The position numbers and the translations under genes are program-made. This document shows, piece after piece, positions 18,325 to 26,052 of a stretch of 64,000 nt of DNA. A model generated the notes under the pieces. The model was not told where the DNA came from. It worked only from the letters and a program-made list of their open reading frames with translations, and made no database searches. Positions within the stretch are counted from its first letter, which is position 1; the number at the start of each line of letters is the position of its first letter. Source of the DNA: Niallia taxi (GTDB taxonomy: Bacteria; Bacillota; Bacilli; Bacillales; Cytobacillaceae); assembly GCF_004005475.1 (NCBI RefSeq), contig NZ_RZTZ01000001.1, positions 496,001-560,000 of the forward strand, written 5' to 3'.

Positions 18325-19224
18325 TTATTGATTAACGGATATTTCCATACTCTTCACATAAACAGCAGTACCAGCAATTTCAATATCAAGACTTCTTTCT
18401 TTGTCTGATACCTTAACGAGAACCTTACCAGCACGGTCGATTTCCAAGCCTTGCTCTATCACAAGCTCAAAGGGTCTTTCTGCTTCTTTTTTTATAAATT
18501 CAGCATAATATGCCCCCATTACACCAGCTGCAGTTCCTGTTACTGGATCCTCCACTGTGCCGGAAAATGGAGACGAAAAGTGGCGAGCATGCATATCTGC
18601 ATGTTCTAGCTCTGTTTCTAAACAAAACGGATGTAAGGAGGCCTTTGGAATTTCCTTAAGAATCTCAGGAAACAACTGATTTTGCGGCTTCATCCTTTTA
18701 AATACTGCAAGGCTTTTAATTGGTAGCAGCAATGTCCATATTCCTGTACTGCCATACATGACTGGCAGTACATCTGAAATATCATCTTCTGCCAAGCCTA
18801 TTGCAGCTGCCAAGTCCGCTTTAGAACCTCCGAATTCCATAAACTTCGGTGCAGCCTGTTTCATTGTTATGTACAGACGATCGTTGTCGCTGATTTGCAG
18901 CTTGATTGGTAAAACTCCAGCTTTTGTTTCAATTGTCATATATTCCTTTTGAGGAAGTAGATTATGCTCATGTAACCCATATAAACAGGCAATTGTTCCG
19001 TGTCCGCATAAGTCCATTTCATGGCCTGGTGTAAAATAACGAATTCTTACATCTGCTTTATCAGATTTAGTGATAAAGCCTGTTTCGTTAAAGCCGACCT
19101 TAGAAGCAATTTCCTGCATCTCTGCTTCACTTAAAAGCTCGCCATCCACCACTACACCAGCTGGGTTCCCTGTATCAGGTTTTGTGCTAAAAGCATCATA
19201 ATGATAAACCTTAACTGATTTCAA
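18325..19224 (-). CDS. PhzF family isomerase/epimerase-like protein
   Basis: A 299-residue protein of the PhzF/diaminopimelate epimerase-like fold. Family marks: the start KVYHYDAFSTKPDTGNPAGVV, the conserved Glu in VGFNETGFI, the YFTPGHEMDLCGHGTIACLYGL block, and DPVTGTAAGVMGAYYAEF near the C-terminus. Phenazine genes are absent nearby, so it is a generic member; members act on varied small molecules and the substrate here is unknown. The start is TTG at 19224 behind AAGGAGACG. It lies 27 nt downstream of the GNAT gene and is probably its operon partner. The thrZ promoter begins just past its stop. Confidence 0.88.
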   Translation of the reverse strand: MKSVKVYHYDAFSTKPDTGNPAGVVVDGELLSEAEMQEIASKVGFNETGFITKSDKADVRIRYFTPGHEMDLCGHGTIACLYGLHEHNLLPQKEYMTIETKAGVLPIKLQISDNDRLYITMKQAAPKFMEFGGSKADLAAAIGLAEDDISDVLPVMYGSTGIWTLLLPIKSLAVFKRMKPQNQLFPEILKEIPKASLHPFCLETELEHADMHARHFSSPFSGTVEDPVTGTAAGVMGAYYAEFIKKEAERPFELVIEQGLEIDRAGKVLVKVSDKERSLDIEIAGTAVYVKSMEISVNQ

Positions 19225-19251
19225 TACGGGTTCGTCTCCTTGTTAAAAAAA

Positions 19252-20013
19252 TTAGTTATTTGGCAACACCTTAACTGCTTCATACCTGAATCCAGCATAT
19301 TGATAATTTTGCTTTTTGTACATTTCCTTTGGTGTATCTTCACCGTCTGCAACTAGAATAACTGTTTTGTCAGGGAAGGATTCCATGACAAGCTGCTGCA
19401 GATGTGCAGCTACTTTTTTTCGTTGGAATTCCGACAACACAAATAAACCATCAATCTCGACTGTTTGGTCCTGTATGATTATCTCCAGTCCACCAGCCGG
19501 AATACCCCCATAATAAGCCAGGACTTGCCAAAATTTCGAATTCTCAAAATGGAGCTTATTATTTTCTCGTTTACGTGCAGCAAACTCACTGCCATAGATA
19601 CTATCCTGCTGATAACTCAATGCTAAAAAATCCTCAAGCTCACTATCGCTAACAGGAACTACCTCTATTTCCGGTTGCTTTTTGACTTTCGGAAAATTTA
19701 GCGGGTTTATCGTATACAATTCGGTAAATCCAATATCATAGCCTTCTCTGATCAGTTTGGCTAACACTTCTTTCTCTATCTTTTCATTCGGAGGAAAAGT
19801 AAATTTCAAATGTTTTTGATTTCTTTCCAAATGGTAGTCATGCAAATATTTTTCTGTTTTGCTGAACTCCTGTACATTTGGCATGCGCTTAAAAGCGATT
19901 AAATTACTGTCATAGCGAATAAGTAGTTTTGAATCATGCAGATGGACAAACATATCGCTTTCAAAGGCTGTAATGCCCTCGTTATGAATGTCCATATAAG
20001 ATACTTCCTTCAA
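19252..20013 (-). CDS. GNAT family N-acetyltransferase
   Basis: A 253-residue protein whose C-terminal half carries a GNAT acetyl-CoA fold: the b4 strand VEIDGLFVLSEFQRKKVAAHLQQLVM with a Q/RxxGxG/A-like loop (QRKKVA) and the ending YKKQNYQYAGFRYEAVKVL. The N-terminal half looks like a second, degenerate acetyltransferase lobe. The start is TTG at 20013 with GGGAGG 8 nt upstream. The 27-nt gap to the PhzF-like gene suggests one transcript. The substrate is unknown. Confidence 0.75.
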   Translation of the reverse strand: MKEVSYMDIHNEGITAFESDMFVHLHDSKLLIRYDSNLIAFKRMPNVQEFSKTEKYLHDYHLERNQKHLKFTFPPNEKIEKEVLAKLIREGYDIGFTELYTINPLNFPKVKKQPEIEVVPVSDSELEDFLALSYQQDSIYGSEFAARKRENNKLHFENSKFWQVLAYYGGIPAGGLEIIIQDQTVEIDGLFVLSEFQRKKVAAHLQQLVMESFPDKTVILVADGEDTPKEMYKKQNYQYAGFRYEAVKVLPNN

Positions 20014-20235
20014 ATCACATACCTCCCTGTGTAATCTCTAACATAAATTATACAATTTCTGTAAAAACATAATAATTATGGTGGTCTTTTGAAATACTAT
20101 AAACATCAAGACGCTATCTTTCATTTTCACATGATGCGGCGTCCATAATTTTTAGATGGACATCTGCTTTTTTATATGTGGCTTTAACAATATACCTAAT
20201 TACCAATTATCAGAAGGAAGCAGGCTGATTATAAG

Positions 20236-20703
20236 TTGAATAAGGTGACACTAGAAAGATTGTTATGGTCAATTGCTTTTCCTGGCTTTGGCCAGCTGCT
20301 CAATCACAAGTATTTAAAAGCACTGCTTTTCATCATGATGGAAATGGTGATTAACCGGCAATCTAATTTTAATCTTGCGATCATATCGAGCTTCCATGGC
20401 AATATTGACAAATCAATCGATAATATTCACTTTCAATGGATAATGTTTTATCCATGCCTTTATTTTTTTGCGATGTGGGATGCTGTAAAAGATACATATG
20501 ACGATGAAGATTCATCCCCTCCTTACGCGTTTTTGCCCTATGCCTCATGCGCCATTTGTGTGACTGTCGGGCTAATTTATTGTCAAAAATGGACCATTTT
20601 CGGTATATTGCTTGGCCCAATATTTATGCCAATCCTCTGTGTGCTACCGGGTATTATCATAGGATTGTATGTTAAGAAATGGCTTTTAAAAAACAGCAGC
20701 TAA
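20236..20703 (+). CDS. Small integral membrane protein, unknown function
   Basis: About 155 residues with roughly four hydrophobic segments, starting near LLWSIAFPGFGQLLNHKYLKALLFIMMEM, then YPCLYFFAMWDAVKDTYDDEDS, and two helices at the end (CAICVTVGLIY; FGILLGPIFMPILCVLPGIIIGLYV). The PGFGQL-N-KY-KALLF pattern is shared by many small Bacillus membrane proteins without known roles. The start is uncertain: TTG at 20236, or GTG at 20245; neither has a strong ribosome site. A clear terminator follows. It is convergent with the mur operon. Confidence 0.6.
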   Translation: MNKVTLERLLWSIAFPGFGQLLNHKYLKALLFIMMEMVINRQSNFNLAIISSFHGNIDKSIDNIHFQWIMFYPCLYFFAMWDAVKDTYDDEDSSPPYAFLPYASCAICVTVGLIYCQKWTIFGILLGPIFMPILCVLPGIIIGLYVKKWLLKNSS

Positions 20704-20707
20704 ACAA

Positions 20708-20744
20708 AAAAGAATGCATCTACTATTTTTAGCCGCATTCTTTT
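20708..20744 (+). terminator. Terminator of the small membrane protein gene
   Basis: The stem aagaatgc/gcattctt is followed by six T residues on the plus strand, and by T residues also on the minus strand, so it may work both ways. Confidence 0.75.
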
Positions 20745-20824
20745 TTACTTTCTTACAACGACTTTGATGCATAGCTACTCCGTTCAAGTTTATCATATAT
20801 TCAGAAAAGTTTTTACAACAAAAA

Positions 20825-20848
20825 GCCCTGTATGGCTTTTAACAGGGC
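20825..20848 (-). terminator. Terminator of the mur operon
   Basis: The stem gccctg/cagggc lies just past the mupG stop and is followed on the minus strand by TTTTT. Confidence 0.7.
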
Positions 20849-20858
20849 ATTGTTCTAC

Positions 20859-21890
20859 TTATCGATTGTTATATCTTGCTTCCATTTTCCACTCCAGCAT
20901 TTGACCAGGTTGAATGTATGATAGAAGCTGTAAATCCTCACTATTAACTGTCCCTATCACATTTACTCGTTCATCTGCGGGAAGATTTCGCAGTACAACT
21001 TGCACTTCTCCACAGTAACGTCCGTATAAAGAATTATCCATTGTAATCATTCCACGCTGTCGTTCCACTGTATTGACTTGTGCGACAGATTCGTTTGTAC
21101 GAGAATCCATTATCCGCAGCACATCACGAGATAAATCAGGACGTATACGGTTAATGCCTTCTTCTAAAACGGCAGAATGAATACGAATTGGCAGGATTTT
21201 ATCTTTATCATATTTAATCAGCTTTTCTAACAATCCCTTTCCATGATCTGGATCTCCAATATACACATCTGTTATCCCAAGCTTATACAGCTCAACCGCC
21301 GCTGCAAACGGATGTATTTCCCGATGGCTCTCCAATGTTGGAAGACCGTCAAAAACAGGTCCCCGTTTTTCTCCAATTCCCGGGATAAAGGCACAAACCG
21401 GAATATTATATCTTTTAAATAGAATGGTTTGTGTCCGAAAAAAGTCTTTATCTAAACCAGTTTCACGACGAGGATAAAAATTATGCCAAGCGATTAGCCT
21501 TTTAGTGTTAAGTCCGTTAGCTATTAAGCTTTCCAGCTCTGCTTCTAAAATGGTACTGGCATTAACGGCAATGTGAAAACACTTTGATAGTTCTATCATT
21601 CTATTACTTTCGAAGAAATCATCTAATCTGATGCCAACAACACCTAAAGAGCTCAGTTGTTCCAAGCTTTCAACATTTAAATGGCGGGGTGTTTTCATTG
21701 ATACATCAGCATAAACTTCCATACCACAGGCTTTAGCTGCCTTAAGCAATTTAGAAGCTTTGCTTGCAAGATTTCCTCTTTCCTCTGGTATATGCAGCGA
21801 AGTAAATGCCTTTCTTATTCCCTTTTGACTTGCTTCTATTATTCGTTGCTCTGCCAGTGGGTCATTTAGATAAAAGGAAATCCCAATCAT
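20859..21890 (-). CDS. mupG: 6-phospho-N-acetylmuramidase (DUF871)
   Basis: A 343-residue DUF871 protein with a TIM-barrel-like N-terminal part (MIGISFYLNDPL, GMEVYADVSMKTPRHL, GVVGIRLDDFF, LIAWHNFYPRRETGL) and a cyclophilin-like C-terminal part. In Staphylococcus aureus the DUF871 enzyme MupG cleaves MurNAc-6-phosphate-GlcNAc, delivered by MurP, into MurNAc-6P and GlcNAc. The gene overlaps the end of murP by 4 nt (21887-21890), which ties it to the transporter. The order murQ-murP-mupG gives a full route for a peptidoglycan disaccharide. The function is inferred from family and context. Confidence 0.88.
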   Translation of the reverse strand: MIGISFYLNDPLAEQRIIEASQKGIRKAFTSLHIPEERGNLASKASKLLKAAKACGMEVYADVSMKTPRHLNVESLEQLSSLGVVGIRLDDFFESNRMIELSKCFHIAVNASTILEAELESLIANGLNTKRLIAWHNFYPRRETGLDKDFFRTQTILFKRYNIPVCAFIPGIGEKRGPVFDGLPTLESHREIHPFAAAVELYKLGITDVYIGDPDHGKGLLEKLIKYDKDKILPIRIHSAVLEEGINRIRPDLSRDVLRIMDSRTNESVAQVNTVERQRGMITMDNSLYGRYCGEVQVVLRNLPADERVNVIGTVNSEDLQLLSYIQPGQMLEWKMEARYNNR

Positions 21891-23248
21891 TCAAACTCAC
21901 TCGCCATTTCATCCTTATAGCCAAACAAAAACGTGAAAATAAATCCTGCTGTGTAAGCGATGATTAAACCTGCCAAGTAATACAGAATTTGCTGTGCATG
22001 AACAAGAAAGGAAAGCGGCAAGCCGGAAACCCCTACTGCGATTGTCGCAACTTTAAAGTAAGCCTGGAATGCTCCACCAATACCTGCACCAAGACAAGCT
22101 GTTAAAAACGGTCTTCCAAGTGGAAGGGTAACACCAAAAATCAACGGCTCTCCAATACCAAGCAAGCCGGAAGGAAGCGCACCACCGATTGCCCGTTTTA
22201 AACGTGCTTTTTTCGTTTTCATATAGATCGCAAATGCGGCACCGACCTGACCTGCACCGCCCATTGCTAAAATCGGCAACAGAGGATCATCACCAATCGA
22301 ATTAATAAGCTCAAGGTGAACAGGGGTTAATCCCTGATGCAAGCCTGTTACAACTAATGGCAGGAAAGTCGCACCTAATACAAATCCTGCTACGACCCCG
22401 CCCATATCTAAAATAGACAGCAAACCTTTTGTTATTCCGTCCGAGATTAGACCGCCAATCGGCATAAACACGAGATATGTAACAATTCCTGTAATTAATA
22501 AAGCGATTGTTGGTGTTATGATAATATCAAGGGACTGTGGAACAATACGGCGCAACCGTTTTTCAACAATTGCGATAAAAATTGCAGCGAACAATACACC
22601 AATTAACCCGCCCCTGCCAGGCATTAACTCCTCACCGAAGAGGGTTATTCCTGCAACAGAAGGGTTAATAATTAATATACCTGCCACCCCACCTAGTGCA
22701 GGTGATCCTCCAAATTCCTTTGCAGCATTTATTCCGACTAATATTCCAAGATAAGTAAACAAACCGCTCCCAATAACCGTTAATATCATCGCAAGCTGAG
22801 ATTCTGCTGACAGCCAGCCAGCCTGCACAACCGCCTTTGTAATCCCTGTAATTAATCCAGATGCCACCAATGCCGGGATAAGCGGGATAAAAATACTAGC
22901 GATTTTGCGCAAAAACATTTTAAACGGAGTAGAATTTTTTGTTTTTAATGTTGATTTTTTCTGCGCTGCAAGCTCCTCTAGCTTTAAGTCTCCTCCAGGT
23001 TCTAGCAGCTTTCCAAACTCTTCTGCGACTTTATTCACTTTCCCCGGCCCTAATATAACCTGTAATGTCTCCTCCTCAACAAGGCCTAATACACCGTCGA
23101 TTTTTTTTATTGCTTGTTTATTAACAGCATTATCATCAATTGGTGTCACACGAAGGCGTGTCATACAATGTGTATATGCAGCAATATTAGCCGGACCGCC
23201 AAGCTGTTCTAAAATTTTTTGTGCCAAAACATGATTTTCCCCTGACAT
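21887..23248 (-). CDS. murP: PTS N-acetylmuramic acid-type transporter, EIIBC
   Basis: A 453-residue PTS permease. The N-terminal EIIB domain has the phospho-accepting Cys28 in AAYTHCMTRLRVTP; a linker follows, then an EIIC domain with about 10 membrane helices and the conserved motif GLLGIGEPLIFGVTLPLGRPF. No EIIA domain is fused, so phosphate must come from a separate EIIA-Glc. It is assigned to MurNAc or MurNAc-GlcNAc uptake because it lies between murQ and mupG. The ATG follows AAAGGAGGAACTAAA. A 195-nt gap separates it from murQ and holds a cre-like site. Confidence 0.9.
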   Translation of the reverse strand: MSGENHVLAQKILEQLGGPANIAAYTHCMTRLRVTPIDDNAVNKQAIKKIDGVLGLVEEETLQVILGPGKVNKVAEEFGKLLEPGGDLKLEELAAQKKSTLKTKNSTPFKMFLRKIASIFIPLIPALVASGLITGITKAVVQAGWLSAESQLAMILTVIGSGLFTYLGILVGINAAKEFGGSPALGGVAGILIINPSVAGITLFGEELMPGRGGLIGVLFAAIFIAIVEKRLRRIVPQSLDIIITPTIALLITGIVTYLVFMPIGGLISDGITKGLLSILDMGGVVAGFVLGATFLPLVVTGLHQGLTPVHLELINSIGDDPLLPILAMGGAGQVGAAFAIYMKTKKARLKRAIGGALPSGLLGIGEPLIFGVTLPLGRPFLTACLGAGIGGAFQAYFKVATIAVGVSGLPLSFLVHAQQILYYLAGLIIAYTAGFIFTFLFGYKDEMASEFE

Positions 23249-23288
23249 TTTAGTTCCTCCTTTAAAATCAATTCCAAAACAATTAAAA

Positions 23289-23302
23289 TGTAACCGCTTA
23301 AA
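23289..23302 (-). promoter_or_regulatory. cre-like site before murP
   Basis: TGTAACCGCTTAAA matches the catabolite-responsive element consensus TGWNANCGNTNWCA at all but one position. It lies about 40 nt before the murP start, so CcpA control of murP-mupG apart from murQ is possible. Confidence 0.5.
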
Positions 23303-23443
23303 TTTTTATGTTTGAGAAATTGAGATTCATAAGAACTTATCTCGTTTTTCCGCCTCACGTTTTTTTCAAATGATGCTCTTGCTTCCAATTACACGGCAGC
23401 TCCGTTGATAGCATCTAGTAGTACATTTGCCTGCTGCCATTTC

Positions 23444-24352
23444 TTAGCTCTCCACTATAGCAGTTGCTTTTCTTACATTACCTTCTGCTTTGTTTAAAAG
23501 TACTTTAGCCTGCGTATAGTCCTGATTGGTTTTAAGCATAACAATAGCTGTTTTCACTTCATTCTGTGCTTTTGCCAACATCTCTTTTGCTGATTCATAG
23601 GATGCGCCTGTTGTTTTACAGATGATGTGGATTGCTCTTTCCTTCAACTTAAAATTGCTTACATGTACATCTACCATAAGGTTTTCATAAGCTTTCCCAT
23701 TTTGAATCATCGTAGCTGTTGAAATCATATTTAATATCATCTTTTGCGCGGTAGCAGCCTTTAGTCTTGTCGAACCTGTGAGCACTTCCGGTCCCACCTC
23801 TACCTCAATACATTTGTCTGCATACCCACTAATCAAAGATTGTTTATTGCAGGATAAGGCAATTGTTTTTGCGCCGACACTGCGTGCATAACAAAGCGCA
23901 CCTATTACATACGGTGTCCTGCCACTTGCTGCGATTCCAATAACAGTATCATTTGCTGTTAAGCAGATGTCTTGTAAATCTCTGGCACCTAGCTCCTGAT
24001 TATCTTCTGCTCCTTCAACAGCCTTAATAAATGCCTTTTCCCCACCGGCCATAATACCTTGAACTAAATCAGGATCTGTACTAAATGTCGGTGGGCATTC
24101 AACTGCGTCCAAAACCCCCAGCCTTCCACTCGTACCTGCACCAATATAGATGATGCGGCCTCCTTTTTTTAAAGACTCGCAAGCAAATTTGACAGCTGTT
24201 TCGACCTCTGGGAGCACTTGCTGAACCGCAATCGCTACCTTTTGATCCTCTTCATTCATCAGCCTCAGAATTTCCATTGTTTCTGCTGTATCTATATGCA
24301 TTGTTCGATCATTGCGAGATTCTGTTGTTAGTAATTTGAGCTTCTGATCCAT
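23444..24352 (-). CDS. murQ: N-acetylmuramic acid 6-phosphate etherase
   Basis: 302 residues, the normal size. A SIS domain carries [24 protein letters not shown] (about residues 68-91) and [15 protein letters not shown] (about 138-152), followed by [23 protein letters not shown], typical of MurQ. The C-terminal region has the short UBA-like helices of the family. It splits the D-lactyl ether of MurNAc-6P to give GlcNAc-6P. It is first in the operon, with ATG behind GGAGG and a good promoter at 24385-24413. A murR regulator gene is not present next to it. Confidence 0.95.
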   Translation of the reverse strand: MDQKLKLLTTESRNDRTMHIDTAETMEILRLMNEEDQKVAIAVQQVLPEVETAVKFACESLKKGGRIIYIGAGTSGRLGVLDAVECPPTFSTDPDLVQGIMAGGEKAFIKAVEGAEDNQELGARDLQDICLTANDTVIGIAASGRTPYVIGALCYARSVGAKTIALSCNKQSLISGYADKCIEVEVGPEVLTGSTRLKAATAQKMILNMISTATMIQNGKAYENLMVDVHVSNFKLKERAIHIICKTTGASYESAKEMLAKAQNEVKTAIVMLKTNQDYTQAKVLLNKAEGNVRKATAIVES

Positions 24353-24384
24353 GCTTTAGTCCTCCATTTCTTTATTACACTTTT

Positions 24385-24413
24385 ATTATAAGTATTTTGA
24401 AACTTAATTTCAA
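24385..24413 (-). promoter_or_regulatory. murQ promoter with overlapping palindrome
   Basis: On the minus strand TTGAAA (24408-24413), 17 nt, TATAAT (24385-24390). The dyad GAAA-N5-TTTC at 24399-24411 covers the spacer and part of the -35 box, as expected for a repressor site, for example an RpiR/MurR-type protein. Confidence 0.7.
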
Positions 24414-24461
24414 TAATAATTTATTTATTTTAAAATTTTAGTTCAAACAGTCATAAAAAAA

Positions 24462-24488
24462 GAAACCCTGCATATATGGCAGGGTTTC
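24462..24488 (-). terminator. Rho-independent terminator upstream of murQ
   Basis: The stem gaaaccctgc/gcagggtttc with a 7-nt loop is followed on the minus strand by seven T residues. It isolates murQ from transcripts coming through repeat copy 2. Confidence 0.75.
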
Positions 24489-24537
24489 ATAAAGGAAGAA
24501 CTAAGTTTCCAAAATATAAGAAGTCTATTATACAAAT

Positions 24538-24894
24538 AAAGAGGCTGAGACAAAACAAAAGATAACCTTTCTAAACACGAATAATAAGATTACATCTAAA
24601 TTTTAAAAATGAATCACGTGACTAAATAGAAAGTGGGTTTAATTAGTTCGTTTCATTGCGCTACAGCCACTCGCTTTCCGCGGGGAGGAAGCTGAGCCTC
24701 CTCGTCTTCGCCTGCGGGGTCTCAGCCTTTCCTCTATTTCCCGCAGGAGTCGAGTGTCCTCCGCTCCATTTCACTATTATTTCTAATCTTTGTATTAAAA
24801 CTAAAAACCACAAAAACCGAACTACTTAATCGTTGGGTGATTAATTAGTTCGGTTTTTGCGCAGATTCACATACTTATGTCCCAGCCTCTTTTT
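24538..24894 (-). repeat. MITE-like structured repeat, copy 2 (full length)
   Basis: A 357-bp noncoding element with inverted ends: AAAGAGGCTGAGACA at the left and, on the other strand, AAAAAGAGGCTGGGACA at the right. Inside are nested inverted repeats: AACCGAACTA/TAGTTCGGTT, CACTCG/CGAGTG, CCTGCGGG/CCCGCAGG and GGCTGAG/CTCAGC. It shares ends, core and far-end sequence with 13871-14180. No open frame or transposase is visible, so if mobile it would need help in trans. It is oriented like the upstream DUF616 gene. Confidence 0.8.
24812..24858 (-). terminator. Terminator-like hairpin inside repeat copy 2
   Basis: The stem aaaaaccgaacta/tagttcggttttt lies 46 nt past the DUF616 stop on the minus strand and ends in T residues. 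Confidence 0.65.
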
Positions 24895-24903
24895 ACCAAT
24901 ATA

Positions 24904-25599
24904 TTAAACCGTTTCAGGCTGCTCCATTTCCAATATAATATGGTCATGCAAATAACGGAAATAGCTGTTGCTTCCCCTGCTGTTTCCCTCTAAGCAGCCG
25001 AAAAAGAACCCAGTCACCCATGCGGCATAATTAAAGCTGAGCTGATCTCTTCTGCTGTAGTTTTTCACAAGCTTCCACCATTGCTCCATTAATTGCATGA
25101 CATCAGGAGAATGGGTTTTGCGCAGAATAACATTGCTTTCAATTAGACCATTATGTTTAGGATAATACTCACTCTTTAACAGCGCGAGCTGCTTTCTGAT
25201 GATTTTTTCATTATCCTTCCCATTTTTGATACATTCCTTCACTTCCTCATAAACACAATCTCTTACTGGATGTTTAAATGTATACAGCGTTTTATCGCCA
25301 TTGATAAAATACTGTTCAATCAGTTGATCGATATCACCAATTATCTCCACATTTCCATCTACCCAAATGCTGTATTCATATTCAGGCAAAAAGAAATGCG
25401 GCATAATTTTCACCTGCCTGCACTGCCTAACAATATCCAAATCGCTTGGAGGAAGAGGTCTTATTTGCCATGTAGGTGAAATAAGTGTTGGATCATCTGT
25501 AAAGCATATGTAGTCACACTGATTAGATATGATTGCCGGCTCCTTCAATTCATCATAGTCTTTTGTAATTGCTGTATAGATTACCACTCTTTTTTTCAT
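24904..25599 (-). CDS. DUF616 glycosyltransferase-like protein
   Basis: 231 residues with the DUF616 pattern: VVIYTAITKDYDELKEP at the start, YICFTDDP, the DxD-like YSIWVDGNVEI (Asp-x-Asn), FKHPVRDCVYEE, and IESNVILRKTHSPDVMQLMEQWW near the end. DUF616 is related to GT-A glycosyltransferases; the donor and acceptor are unknown. The ATG at 25599 follows GGGAGGAGAAGG, and an extended -10 (TGATATAAT, 25670-25678, minus strand) lies about 70 nt upstream. It stands alone; repeat copy 2 follows the stop after 9 nt. Confidence 0.8.
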   Translation of the reverse strand: MKKRVVIYTAITKDYDELKEPAIISNQCDYICFTDDPTLISPTWQIRPLPPSDLDIVRQCRQVKIMPHFFLPEYEYSIWVDGNVEIIGDIDQLIEQYFINGDKTLYTFKHPVRDCVYEEVKECIKNGKDNEKIIRKQLALLKSEYYPKHNGLIESNVILRKTHSPDVMQLMEQWWKLVKNYSRRDQLSFNYAAWVTGFFFGCLEGNSRGSNSYFRYLHDHIILEMEQPETV

Positions 25600-26052
25600 C
25601 AACCTTCTCCTCCCTATTTTATGTCACTGCAAAGCAACAACAAAATTCTTAATATTCAATTAATCACTTATTATATCATAGTTGATTTCTTAGTACTATT
25701 ATGTAAGCCTTTTTGTTAATAGAACAAAAAGTATGCTAATTCTAGTAATTATCCGTTTATTAGCAGATTGAAACTTATTAACACTAAAAAAAGCAGATGC
25801 ATACTGAAGCTTCAAGAGATTGGTACAAACTGGTTGTTAATAGTCTATCATATGAAAAAGTTTGATCTCAATGCGCAAATTATCTCTGCTTCTGCGGAGG
25901 TTCACACTTATGTCTTTGCTATTCTCCTCCACCTAGTCTTTCAACAAGCCTAAGGAAAAAAGAGGCAGGGCTTCCCTTCTTTAGAATGCATTCAAGCAGG
26001 CCGATATATGTATTAGTTTCAGGAAAATAAACTTAAAAAGGAGACAACCTCA
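25600..26052. other. Intergenic region with two divergent promoters, no gene seen
   Basis: About 450 nt between divergent genes. It holds an extended -10 for the DUF616 gene at 25670-25678 and a sigma-D-like element for the chemoreceptor at 25982-26007. An ATG frame at 25768-25953 exists but has no ribosome site and no recognisable sequence. Confidence 0.6.
25982..26007 (+). promoter_or_regulatory. Sigma-D-like (motility) promoter of the chemoreceptor gene
   Basis: TAGA (25982-25985), 14 nt, GCCGATAT (26000-26007); the sigma-D consensus in bacilli is TAAA-N15-GCCGATAA. It lies about 45 nt before the start codon of a chemotaxis gene, which fits its role. Confidence 0.65.

Noticed and set aside
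20041-20235. Small inverted repeat gtccat/atggac before the membrane protein gene
   Set aside because: Six-bp stem with an AT-rich loop; too weak to call a terminator or operator.
25768-25953. 61-codon ATG frame upstream of the chemoreceptor
   Set aside because: No ribosome site, no recognisable pattern, and it lies in a divergent promoter region.
25969-26052. Possible c-di-GMP (GEMM) riboswitch before the chemoreceptor
   Set aside because: The stretch around AGGCAGGGC...GGCCGATAT lacks the GEMM core and is too short; a sigma-D promoter explains the GCCGATAT.
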